DNA of 20,046 bases from Candidatus Methanoplasma sp. (GTDB lineage: Archaea; Thermoplasmatota; Thermoplasmata; Methanomassiliicoccales; Methanomethylophilaceae): assembly GCA_031256615.1 (NCBI GenBank), contig JAIRQG010000021.1, positions 1 to 20,046 of the forward strand. Direction: 5' to 3'. Below are positions 1 through 6,388 of this stretch, piece after piece. Each line of letters starts with the position of its first letter. The first letter of the stretch is position 1. Below the pieces are notes generated by a model. It saw only the letters and a list, made by a program, of their open reading frames with translations. It was not told where the DNA came from and made no database searches. The position numbers and the translations under genes are program-made.

Positions 1-159
1 TTATTCACCTTATTCACCTTATTCACTTTTTTATTCATTATCTTCATACACCCAGACATGAATAAATTGAAAAGTGAATAAGAGAGTGAATAAGGTGAAT
101 AAGGTGGGATATCTTACTGTTTTTCGAGCGAGCTGGCGGTAAAAAGGTTCGAGTCGTCG
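1..159 (-). repeat. Inverted copy of the helicase-gene 3' end with GTGAATAAG nonamers (origin-like)
   Basis: Read on the minus strand, this stretch matches 3697-3842 on the plus strand. It starts with a core at 159-119 that is about 37/41 identical to 3697-3736. CTTATTCAC nonamers follow, then a GTCTGG...ATGAA patch, then an A-run and nearly three tandem GTGAATAAG units at 26-1. The nonamers seen as GTGAATAAG on the plus strand lie at 74-82, 86-94 and 95-103, so 1-26 and 74-103 can pair as a large hairpin. The core-to-nonamer spacing is 92 bp here and 79 bp at the other copy, a difference that is not a multiple of three, so the reading frames do not correspond. This argues for a conserved DNA site or a decayed fragment rather than a second gene. 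Iteron function is inference. The window edge cuts the left end. Confidence 0.75.
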
Positions 160-302
160 TTACATGCCGATGAAGAAGTAGCTTTCTCCAAAAAATTCGA
201 GGCCAGCATATCGGAGAAAGAAGAAAACGGGGGCTGGATGACGCGCGAAGAAAGAGCTTCCCGGAAAAGGATCGAACCAAGGGGAATGCGTGCGTGTGTC
301 AA

Positions 303-462
303 ACTCTGTTATACTCAATATCGAATTAAGCGGTTTGTATAATACGGAATATTCATGCACCCCATGGCCACAGGCGCGGGCACGCGCGCTTTTAGAACGC
401 GCGAGGCGTGCATATATGCAAAAATTTATGCAACAGATTTTATTGGCATTCAACCCCCACTA
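303..462. other. Non-coding stretch with GC-rich hairpin and perfect palindrome
   Basis: No convincing gene is seen here, downstream of the RHH regulator. It contains two CGCGCG arms at 383-388 and 398-403 around a 9-nt AT-rich loop. The 12-bp perfect palindrome TGCATATATGCA lies at 409-420, followed by an A/T-rich run. These could be a terminator-like structure for the minus-strand regulator or part of the replication region that begins at base 1. There is no T-run directly after the hairpin on the minus strand, so an intrinsic terminator is not demonstrated. Confidence 0.4.
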
Positions 463-1017
463 TCATCTGTTTTTATTCCAGTCAAATAGAGTAAGGCTTA
501 CGTCTGTTTTCATATGCAATAGGTCTGATATAGACATTTTTTTACCGATGTTGCTCATATGCTCATCTATACGCCGTTCATCCGTTAGGTGATGGATATA
601 ATATACAACGGATATGCGAACAAACTCTTGGAAGTTATCCAACGTAGTAGAACATGATGTTATGCTCTCCCATGAGGCAAATAAACCGCATGGAACACGG
701 AGAAAGATTAAGACCATTGGAGGAGTTATAAGATCTATTGTTGGATTGCCCCATTTTCCGTATGCGCTTTTCATCCCATCCCAGACACTAAATAGAAAGT
801 CCTCTGCAGTAATATTTTCGTTGAAATTTTTAAGATTCGTATCCAAGTATACTAGATATCTATGTCTGAGATTAGTAAGGTTGAACCTGACTGCGGTAAT
901 AATGAAATCAGGTCGATTGGAAAACATTCCATCCTTCTCAATGATTTCGTCCATCTTTTTAACAAGCATTTCTGGCAGACGTACAGCCGTTCTGATAGAT
1001 TCGACTGCGTTTTTCAT
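463..1017 (-). CDS. Ribbon-helix-helix DNA-binding regulator, element-encoded
   Basis: This is a 184-residue protein. Its first ~45 residues look like an RHH (CopG/Arc-type) domain: a short strand, SIRTAVRLP, then two helices with KKMDEII and SNRPDFIITAVRF. RHH proteins dimerise through the strand and insert it in the DNA major groove. The remaining ~135 residues are not recognised and could be an effector or oligomerisation domain. The ATG at 1017 follows directly on the palindrome at 1019-1030, and two more such palindromes lie before the divergent gene at 1103. This gene is therefore a natural candidate for autoregulation and control of the rightward operon. The fold is a confident call; regulation is inferred from the palindromes. 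Confidence 0.75.
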   Translation of the reverse strand: MKNAVESIRTAVRLPEMLVKKMDEIIEKDGMFSNRPDFIITAVRFNLTNLRHRYLVYLDTNLKNFNENITAEDFLFSVWDGMKSAYGKWGNPTIDLITPPMVLIFLRVPCGLFASWESITSCSTTLDNFQEFVRISVVYYIHHLTDERRIDEHMSNIGKKMSISDLLHMKTDVSLTLFDWNKNR

Positions 1018-1018
1018 T

Positions 1019-1030
1019 TGCTAAGTAGCA
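1019..1030. promoter_or_regulatory. Operator-like palindrome 1 (TGCTA-AG-TAGCA)
   Basis: A perfect inverted repeat with 5-bp arms and a 2-bp spacer lies immediately upstream of the minus-strand RHH start codon. It shares its arms with the palindromes at 1057-1072 and 1088-1099. Binding here would block transcription of the regulator itself. Binding by that protein is inferred. Confidence 0.6.
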
Positions 1031-1056
1031 TCTTTAGTTAACTTGATAATCATACG

Positions 1057-1072
1057 GTTGCTAATAAGCAAC
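1057..1072. promoter_or_regulatory. Operator-like palindrome 2 (GTTGCT-AATA-AGCAAC)
   Basis: An inverted repeat with 6-bp arms and a 4-bp spacer sits in the middle of the divergent promoter region and abuts the TATA-like box at 1073-1080. A bound dimer would probably occlude TBP/TFB on the rightward promoter. Confidence 0.6.
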
Positions 1073-1080
1073 TTTATAAT
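1073..1080 (+). promoter_or_regulatory. TATA-like box TTTATAAT for the rightward operon
   Basis: The AT-rich octamer lies about 25-30 nt before the ATG at 1103, the spacing expected for an archaeal leaderless transcript. It is bracketed by palindromes at 1057-1072 and 1088-1099. No start-site data are available. Confidence 0.55.
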
Positions 1081-1087
1081 GATAAGT

Positions 1088-1099
1088 TGCTATTTAGCA
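1088..1099. promoter_or_regulatory. Operator-like palindrome 3 (TGCTA-TT-TAGCA)
   Basis: A perfect inverted repeat with the same arms and spacer length as the palindrome at 1019-1030, placed between the TATA-like box and the ATG at 1103. It overlaps the expected transcription start. Confidence 0.6.
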
Positions 1100-1102
1100 T
1101 AC

Positions 1103-1255
1103 ATGACCAAGAGGATTATGGTTAGGTTTTCCGAAGAGGAATATCTGGAGATAGAGAAACGCGTTACCATAGGTTCAGGGCGTAATAAGTCTGATTTTGT
1201 GAGGAAAGTGGTAATAATCGAGCTGGACAAATCAAGAGAAAAGACAAACGGGTAA
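1103..1255 (+). CDS. Small ribbon-helix-helix protein (50 aa)
   Basis: A 50-residue RHH protein: the strand RIMVRFSEEEY is followed by two helices, with the typical GRNKSDFVRK turn and second helix. I start it at the ATG at 1103. A TTG at 1043 would add 20 residues that run through the TATA box and two palindromes and look non-coding. It is the first gene of the rightward operon and is followed nine bases later by the gene at 1265. A minimal RHH like this is usually a copy-number or transcription regulator in archaeal plasmids and viruses; its exact target is unknown. Confidence 0.75.
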   Translation: MTKRIMVRFSEEEYLEIEKRVTIGSGRNKSDFVRKVVIIELDKSREKTNG

Positions 1256-1264
1256 GGGGAGAAA

Positions 1265-1552
1265 ATGGAATGTGCGTGTGATAAAGAAGAAAACCCGAAA
1301 CCGAATGATGAGGAGTTTATGAATTTCCTCAAGTCGTGGTTCGAAGATCTACCCAGTTGTATAGCAAAGATCCTTGCGGATAACCTCATGGACAACATCC
1401 TGTTGTTTGTCGCGAAAGATCACCGCCAAGATGAAACTAGCATCACTTTTAGGAGCGTGCCGCCACTCGAAGATCTATACACGATGTGTGAAGAAAAATG
1501 GGAGATCCTGAAAAAGGCTGAAGAAGATTTATCGACTCTAAAGAGGCCCTGA
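1265..1552 (+). CDS. Hypothetical protein, element-encoded (95 aa)
   Basis: I do not recognise the family. The protein is acidic and predicted mostly helical. It has an N-terminal pair of cysteines (C3, C5), a possible amphipathic helix around FLKSWFEDLPSCIAKIL, and a charged C-terminal helix (EEKWEILKKAEEDL). A purine-rich ribosome-binding stretch (AAGGGGAGAAA) lies directly before the ATG. It lies nine bases after the small RHH gene and one base before the next RHH gene, so the three are very likely co-transcribed. Confidence 0.6.
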   Translation: MECACDKEENPKPNDEEFMNFLKSWFEDLPSCIAKILADNLMDNILLFVAKDHRQDETSITFRSVPPLEDLYTMCEEKWEILKKAEEDLSTLKRP

Positions 1553-1553
1553 A

Positions 1554-1739
1554 ATGAAGCCGGAAACTAAAGTGATTTCTGCAAAGGTACCGCTGGAGCT
1601 CCTGGAGAAGATGGATGAGGTTCAGGCGGGCCTTGGGATTCCTACGCGCAATGAGCTCATCATCCGGGCCGCCATGCTGTACTATGCAAGCTACCGCTAT
1701 GGGATGGAAGAGGGGAAGGTGATTAACAAAGGGGGTTAA
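1554..1739 (+). CDS. Small ribbon-helix-helix protein (61 aa)
   Basis: This is a third RHH candidate in the element. It has the strand TKVISAKVPLELL, a first helix (LEKMDEVQAG), a turn with PTRNELI and a second helix IIRAAMLYY. The ATG comes one base after the stop of the preceding gene, indicating translational coupling. Its role may be plasmid copy control or promoter regulation; nothing visible separates these. It is distinct in sequence from the RHH proteins at 463-1017 and 1103-1255. Confidence 0.7.
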   Translation: MKPETKVISAKVPLELLEKMDEVQAGLGIPTRNELIIRAAMLYYASYRYGMEEGKVINKGG

Positions 1740-1740
1740 G

Positions 1741-1748
1741 GGAGGTGA
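1741..1748 (+). promoter_or_regulatory. Strong Shine-Dalgarno (GGAGGTGA)
   Basis: A full anti-16S complement lies just after the TAA at 1737-1739, four bases before the ATG at 1753. It fixes the start of the zinc protein and shows that leadered genes in this element use Shine-Dalgarno initiation. Confidence 0.8.
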
Positions 1749-1752
1749 AAGG

Positions 1753-2145
1753 ATGGGAAAGATCAGCAGTAATACGAGCGAACTTATGCCAGGCAATAAA
1801 ACGAAGTTTACCGCCGTTTGCAGGTGTTCTATATGGAAAAACTATATGGAAGCTATCCGAACGTCCTCTAAAGAGTCCTTCATAGGGATATGCGCGGATT
1901 GTAGGGAGATTGACTTTCTGAACGAGATCAAGCTGGAAAACGGGACAGTTAAGAACGTGTGCCGGGGCTGCTTGAAAGAAGGCTACCGTCCGTGCACTGT
2001 ATTCAGGCGGCCGAGTAAATGGGGTGGTTCCTGTGATGAGTGCGGATTGGTAAGAACGCACTGGTGTGTCAATACGTCTGGCGGAAGGCGGTTCTTGTGC
2101 CCAGAGTGTTTTAAGGTTTTTATGAATGGGGGCGATGTCGTTTGA
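1753..2145 (+). CDS. Zinc-finger protein with four CxxC pairs (130 aa)
   Basis: Cysteine pairs occur at residues 47/50, 70/73, 94/97 and 116/119, which fits two zinc ribbons or treble-clef fingers (47-73 and 94-119). Extra cysteines lie at 23, 25, 81 and 105. Basic residues between the pairs suggest nucleic-acid binding. The gene lies between the RHH genes and the helicase gene, whose TTG start overlaps its stop codon. A role in element replication or transcription is likely from position, but I do not recognise a named family. Confidence 0.65.
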   Translation: MGKISSNTSELMPGNKTKFTAVCRCSIWKNYMEAIRTSSKESFIGICADCREIDFLNEIKLENGTVKNVCRGCLKEGYRPCTVFRRPSKWGGSCDECGLVRTHWCVNTSGGRRFLCPECFKVFMNGGDVV

Positions 2146-3854
2146 ACATCGGGGGAGCTCTCCGTATTGAGCCGTTCATGGATCAAGACGGATCAACGGG
2201 GTTTGCGGTGATAGATGTCCTGGGAGAAATTCACATCTTAACGCCGGATGAATGCGCCCAGATGAATGAACAGGATATGAAAATCCTCGATGCACAGGCC
2301 AATGCCGCGCTTCAGTGGCAAATGCCGAAGAAGCCGGACATGACCAGATTCCATTTTGTTAGAGATGGATTGATGGAGGAAGGAGTAGAACCCGGAAAGG
2401 AATGGGAGTTTTACGATGAGTACGTAAGAACGATCCTCACGCCGATATCGAAAAGGATTCAACGGTTCTTGAACACATTCTGTTACTTTGAGGATCCACG
2501 GATCTATGCGCTGCTTTCCTCTTTTGTCATTGCCTCATACTTCCGGGAACAGTTCGAGAAGATGCCGCTTTTACTCTTTGACGGAGTAAGCGGATCTGGA
2601 AAGTCCACCGCCCTCAATGCTCTATCGGAGCTTTGTTACAGGGGATTTTTCACTTCCAACTACTCAACGGCCTCGTTAGTGGACCTGGTTGCTGAACATG
2701 ATGTTACAATCCTTTTGGACGAATCATTACGTAACCTTCAGAGCGAAAGAGGGGCTGACATTAAGACGTTCCTCATAAACTCATTCGACAGGAAAACGGC
2801 AGTCTACAACCGAAAAGATCCTGATCTCCGAGGCTCAACGGTAAAGAAACACTATACATCGGTGGCAGTGACCACGCTGGGTGGCGAGATACCGATAGAC
2901 ATGCGCAACCGTGCGGCATTGGTCTCTATGTCCCTTCCAGATGAAAAGATTGATCTCGAAGATATCGGCTACATAAACGATGCTAAGCTGAATCCGGAAG
3001 ATCGGCCGGAAAGCATACGGACAGATCTGAACACACTAAAGCTTATGACCGAATCGGATTTGATAAGGAAGATTACAGACCCCGCAATCATGCAGGGGAT
3101 ATCTTTCGATTACTTCAGACAAACGACAAAACGATATCTCGAACAAATAGATCTTGATGGAAGATATCTTTACGGCATTGTCAACGGTATCGCCAACACG
3201 CCGAAGATCACCGGGAGAGACAAAGCCATAGCATACGTTAACTATACGATTGGGCTGGCCACCGGGGATGATCTGGACATACTGAAATACATTCTGTCGA
3301 ATAGAGAGAGCATATCTTACCATAAGATGGAGACAACCGAGGCCGTCCTTTTCATGGCGTTATCCGATATCATTTATGAGAGGTATTGCGATAACTACCC
3401 CACTATAGCCGGGCGTCCCGAGACCATCGACGACACGGAGATAAAGATTATTTGCAATAAGATAGCCGTTGCAGATGTGCATACGCGATACAGGGAACTC
3501 CGGAGGTTGGAGGGGTGGGACGATAGAGAGATCGAACCTCCTAAGACCCTCACCCTTATATTCCGGAAGCTCCGGATCCCCTACGAAGAACGTGGCGGCC
3601 GGACCAACTATCTTAATGCGAAAGGAGAGGAATTTCTACTCAATTTTAAGAAAGCGGCTGTCCAATATCTCGACCAGGAAAGGGCCGCTCTGTACTCGAC
3701 GACTCGAACCTTTTTTAGCCAGCCCGCTCGAAAAACGGAAAAGGAGACGGGCTTATTCACTTTGAAAGTGAATGAAAAAGAAAATGCCGGCTCAACGTCT
3801 GGCCATGAAAAAAAAGTGAATAAGGTGAATAAGGTGAATAAGAAAAAGGAGTGA
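2142..3854 (+). CDS. P-loop replication helicase/primase-type ATPase of the element
   Basis: 570 residues. Walker A GVSGSGKST lies at 148-156 (K154), and Walker B VTILLDES at ~188-195 (D193, E194). A sensor-like strand (VAVTTLGG, ~244-251) and an MRNRA arginine-bearing motif follow. The arrangement resembles helicase domains of phage and plasmid primase-helicases (DUF927/DUF3987/D5-like); no primase active site is obvious in the N-terminal 140 residues. The product probably unwinds the element's origin. The TTG start overlaps the previous stop; an ATG at 2178 is the alternative. The last ~50 residues are low complexity and end in three VNK units, encoded by three perfect GTGAATAAG repeats. 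Confidence 0.7.
   Translation: MNIGGALRIEPFMDQDGSTGFAVIDVLGEIHILTPDECAQMNEQDMKILDAQANAALQWQMPKKPDMTRFHFVRDGLMEEGVEPGKEWEFYDEYVRTILTPISKRIQRFLNTFCYFEDPRIYALLSSFVIASYFREQFEKMPLLLFDGVSGSGKSTALNALSELCYRGFFTSNYSTASLVDLVAEHDVTILLDESLRNLQSERGADIKTFLINSFDRKTAVYNRKDPDLRGSTVKKHYTSVAVTTLGGEIPIDMRNRAALVSMSLPDEKIDLEDIGYINDAKLNPEDRPESIRTDLNTLKLMTESDLIRKITDPAIMQGISFDYFRQTTKRYLEQIDLDGRYLYGIVNGIANTPKITGRDKAIAYVNYTIGLATGDDLDILKYILSNRESISYHKMETTEAVLFMALSDIIYERYCDNYPTIAGRPETIDDTEIKIICNKIAVADVHTRYRELRRLEGWDDREIEPPKTLTLIFRKLRIPYEERGGRTNYLNAKGEEFLLNFKKAAVQYLDQERAALYSTTRTFFSQPARKTEKETGLFTLKVNEKENAGSTSGHEKKVNKVNKVNKKKE
3697..3842 (+). repeat. Second copy of the inverted core-plus-nonamer element, inside the helicase gene
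   Basis: The 40-bp core at 3697-3736 is followed by CTTATTCAC at 3751-3759, then GTGAATGAA. Three perfect tandem GTGAATAAG units lie at 3816-3824, 3825-3833 and 3834-3842. The same order occurs in reverse at 159-1. Both core and nonamers lie within the coding sequence of the helicase C-terminus. Tandem nonamers next to a Rep-type gene are typical of iteron origins; function here is inferred. Confidence 0.75.
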
Positions 3855-3873
3855 GTGAAGGAGAGAGCAAGAC

Positions 3874-4848
3874 ATGACCCGGCCGCAAGGACAGTTTCTA
3901 TCATTTCTAGAGGGGTATGCCGACTCTATGGTAGGCAGGATTATGCCCCCTACGATCCGCGAACATTTGACCAAAATCAAGCGTTTTGATCCGATTTTCG
4001 AAGAGCTGTTTGCCCTAGGGAAGATAAGCGGCACGGATCCTCGGAGCATGACCGAAAGAGAGGTTCGATATTTTGTACAGGCATTGCGCGACAGGGGGAT
4101 AGAGCCGGCCACGATCCAAAAATACCTACAGATTCTGAACGGATATCTCTCATTTATCGGCAATCGCGCTGTTGACGAGGCGCGCTGCCAGCTGAAGATA
4201 TCTGCGCCCAGGAACCCAATCCATACGCTGACTGTGGATGAGATTGGGAAGATCTTTCTTACAATAGATAGAATGAAGGGGTGGGGCGGATCACTGGCCC
4301 GTGGACTCATACACTTGGCATTTCAGACGCTGGCGAGACCGAGCGAGATCCTATTGGCGCAGTACAGCGACATAGACATGACCCGAAAGCGGTTCTACAT
4401 CCGGAACCCGAAGGGCGCGGGATCATATGCCGTTGGGCAATGGGTGGACATGTTGAGGCCTGATTTTTATTCAGAGATCGAGCGATATCTCAGAGAAAGG
4501 GAAATTCACCTCAGGAAGTGCGGCAAAGACTCCATCTATCTCTTTCCTAACATCCGGGGAGAGATCAACACGTTCTATTCATCCAATGCACTGCGGATCA
4601 GAATGAGAGAGGTAAGCCAACGCTCTGGTGTGGACTTCTCACTTAAGACTTTCCGGGCAACCGGCGCGGATCTCTTCGTTTCTGCGGATTTAGCGAACCT
4701 GTACGCGATATCCTCACAGCTCCGACATTCCAACGTTGCGACGACGCAACGCTACTATGCGGATATCCAAAAGGGGCACGTCCGGAGGCAGCTTGGAGAC
4801 ACCTACGAGAAGATTAGCATCCCCATCCCTGCGAATAAGGAGGGATGA
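3874..4848 (+). CDS. Tyrosine recombinase / integrase
   Basis: 324 residues. The N-terminal SAM-like core-binding domain (~15-100) includes TIQKYLQILNGYLSFI. The catalytic domain has R155 (TLARPSEIL), K180 in the beta-hairpin (RNPKGAG), R261 (KTFRATGADL), H285 (QLRHSNVATTQRY) and the nucleophile Y294, nine residues after H285. The residue usually His in the HxxR motif is K258; this substitution occurs in some active members. The length is normal. A GGAG ribosome-binding site precedes the ATG. The gene points towards tRNA-Lys and ends 102 bp from the tRNA 3' end, the classic layout for tRNA-targeted integration. The catalytic set looks complete, so the enzyme is probably active. Confidence 0.9.
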   Translation: MTRPQGQFLSFLEGYADSMVGRIMPPTIREHLTKIKRFDPIFEELFALGKISGTDPRSMTEREVRYFVQALRDRGIEPATIQKYLQILNGYLSFIGNRAVDEARCQLKISAPRNPIHTLTVDEIGKIFLTIDRMKGWGGSLARGLIHLAFQTLARPSEILLAQYSDIDMTRKRFYIRNPKGAGSYAVGQWVDMLRPDFYSEIERYLREREIHLRKCGKDSIYLFPNIRGEINTFYSSNALRIRMREVSQRSGVDFSLKTFRATGADLFVSADLANLYAISSQLRHSNVATTQRYYADIQKGHVRRQLGDTYEKISIPIPANKEG

Positions 4849-4950
4849 TTGGGCGGCAGACCCGCTCTATTTTGATGCATCCCGTTCAAAACCTCTATTT
4901 TAACGTTCCTCACACAGAACACACACCCAGATAACTTGAAGAACAGTCAG

Positions 4951-5024
4951 CGGGCCTGAAGGGATTCGAACCCTTGGCCGATCGATTAAGAGTCGATCGC
5001 TCTACCTAGCTGAGCTACAGGCCC
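4951..5024 (-). tRNA. tRNA-Lys (anticodon CTT)
   Basis: A full cloverleaf is visible on the minus strand. The acceptor GGGCCTG (5024-5018) pairs with CAGGCCC (4958-4952). The D arm is GCTC/GAGC with a GCTAGG loop, the anticodon stem ATCGA/TCGAT has loop CTCTTAA, and the T arm is AAGGG-TTCGAAT-CCCTT. The discriminator is G and no CCA is encoded, as is usual in archaea. Anticodon CTT reads AAG. No intron is seen. The gene lies at the end of the mobile element with its 3' end facing the integrase gene, so it is the likely attachment site. Confidence 0.95.
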
Positions 5025-5135
5025 CGTGCCCTCTTGAATGCATAATGATAGATAAAACTGTCTGTTTCATATCATTGGAAGTACGACGATCCGCGAACAC
5101 AAACCCTATAATCTTCGGGGACATATCAGGAGATA

Positions 5136-5621
5136 ATGACAGAACTCCGGGTCAGGGACCTAATGACCACTCAGGTATCAACCGTCAAGGCGACAGATAC
5201 AGTAAAGAGGGCCACGATAAAGTTTGCACTAGACAACTCTACCGGCGCGCCGGTAGTGGACAACAGGAATCACGTCATTGGAATGATAACGGAGAAGGAC
5301 ATCCTCTCTCTGATCATCAAGTATCAAAAAAAGCTTGACGATGACCCAACCACAAACCGCTCTCTCCTCAGCCTGCCGATGGACGGGGACATCCACGACC
5401 CCGCTCTTGTGGAAGCTATCAAGGCAATATCGGAGATGACGGTCGAGGACATAATGACAAGAAGCGTTCTTACAACATCCCCCGATGAGAAGATAGTCGA
5501 AGCTCTCAAGAAGATGATGAGTCTCAACGTGAACCGCCTGCCGGTCCTGGAGAAAGGAGTAATGGTAGGAATATTGTCAAGGTCGGACATAATATTCTAT
5601 ATTTATAAGAAAAAGATCTGA
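5136..5621 (+). CDS. Two-CBS-domain protein
   Basis: 161 residues made of two CBS motifs. The first (~5-62) contains RDLMTTQVSTVKATDTV and GMITEKDIL. The second (~101-158) contains VEDIMTRSVLTTSPDE and GILSRSDII. A Bateman pair of this kind binds adenine nucleotides or S-adenosylmethionine and usually acts as an energy or metabolite sensor; the ligand cannot be told from sequence. The ATG has a TCAGGAGA ribosome-binding site. The gene diverges from tRNA-Lys and is five bases from the metallo-hydrolase gene, forming a two-gene operon. It is the first chromosomal gene after the element. Confidence 0.88.
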   Translation: MTELRVRDLMTTQVSTVKATDTVKRATIKFALDNSTGAPVVDNRNHVIGMITEKDILSLIIKYQKKLDDDPTTNRSLLSLPMDGDIHDPALVEAIKAISEMTVEDIMTRSVLTTSPDEKIVEALKKMMSLNVNRLPVLEKGVMVGILSRSDIIFYIYKKKI

Positions 5622-5626
5622 GGCCG

Positions 5627-6388
5627 ATGTTCGAGGTACATGTCCTTGCAAGCGGAAGCGACGGGAATTGCACGGTCATACAGCTGGACGACGAAGCCAT
5701 AATGATAGATGCCGGGATCAGCTGCAAAAGGATAATGGGCCTTATGGAAAAAGAAGGGATCGACCAAAGGTCCCTGAAAGCCCTCCTTGTGACGCACGAG
5801 CACACCGATCACATCTCAGGCGCGGGTCCCGTATCAAGAAAGTTCGACATTCCCGTTCTGTGCAACAGGGCAACCTTCGAATGCTGCGAGATCGGAGATG
5901 TCAGGTATGAAGAGATCAAGACGATGGGGTCCTTCTGCGTCGGGAGCATGAATGTCACGCCTCTTCCCACATCCCACAATGCAGCGGAACCGAATGCTTT
6001 CTTTGTCGAAGCGGATGACAAGAGAGTGCTGGTGGCTACCGATACAGGAAAACTCACTTTTCAGGTGGAACACGCGCTGAAACAGGCGGATGTCGCCGTC
6101 ATAGAATCCAATTATGACAGAAAGATGCTTGCGGAAGGCCCCTACCCTCCGCATCTGAAAAGGCTCATCGCAAGCGACATAGGGCACCTGTCCAACATCG
6201 ATTGTGCGGGAGCAGTAAAAAGGACGATGAAAGATAACAGGCAGATCTTTCTGGCACATCTCAGCAAGACCAATAATGCCCCAGACATAGCGAGGGAGAC
6301 CGTTGCGGAAATGACAGGGCTGAAAAGGCTATGCATCGACTGCTTGGAATTCCCCGGAGACACCAGAACGCTCAAGGTTCGGGGTTGA
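5627..6388 (+). CDS. Metallo-beta-lactamase-fold hydrolase, WalJ/YycJ-like
   Basis: 253 residues beginning with the LASGSDGNC motif typical of YycJ/WalJ-type proteins. The zinc site HEHTDH is at 57-62, with H117 (PTSHNA) and D139 (VATDTG) as further ligands. A later DIGHLSN motif and HLSKTNN near the end complete the fold. The bacterial relatives are exonuclease-like or cell-wall-linked; in archaea the substrate is unknown, and a nuclease role is plausible. It is probably co-transcribed with the CBS gene. Its last 17 bases overlap the end of the convergent gins51. Confidence 0.82.
   Translation: MFEVHVLASGSDGNCTVIQLDDEAIMIDAGISCKRIMGLMEKEGIDQRSLKALLVTHEHTDHISGAGPVSRKFDIPVLCNRATFECCEIGDVRYEEIKTMGSFCVGSMNVTPLPTSHNAAEPNAFFVEADDKRVLVATDTGKLTFQVEHALKQADVAVIESNYDRKMLAEGPYPPHLKRLIASDIGHLSNIDCAGAVKRTMKDNRQIFLAHLSKTNNAPDIARETVAEMTGLKRLCIDCLEFPGDTRTLKVRG

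Noticed and set aside
1..59. Minus-strand frame reading MSGCMKIMNKKVNKVNKVN and leaving the window
   Set aside because: It is just the nonamer array translated. Without sequence left of base 1 it cannot be supported as a gene.
1..103. Short tandem repeats resembling a CRISPR array
   Set aside because: The unit is 9 bp with no regular unique spacers, and no cas genes are present. Tandem iterons fit better.
44..302. Two overlapping minus-strand frames of 78 and 62 codons in the left-end region
   Set aside because: Both begin only at TTG, lack a ribosome-binding site, and run through the inverted core and nonamer repeats. The repeat similarity to the helicase gene lies in a different frame, so they look like by-products of the repeat.
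1043..1102. Upstream TTG extension of the 50-aa RHH protein
   Set aside because: The extension would be encoded by the TATA box and two operator palindromes; the ATG at 1103 fits RHH length and leaderless spacing.
6372..6388. Overlap of the metallo-hydrolase and gins51 as a sign of frameshift
   Set aside because: Both proteins end where their families normally end. A 17-base convergent overlap is ordinary in compact archaeal genomes.
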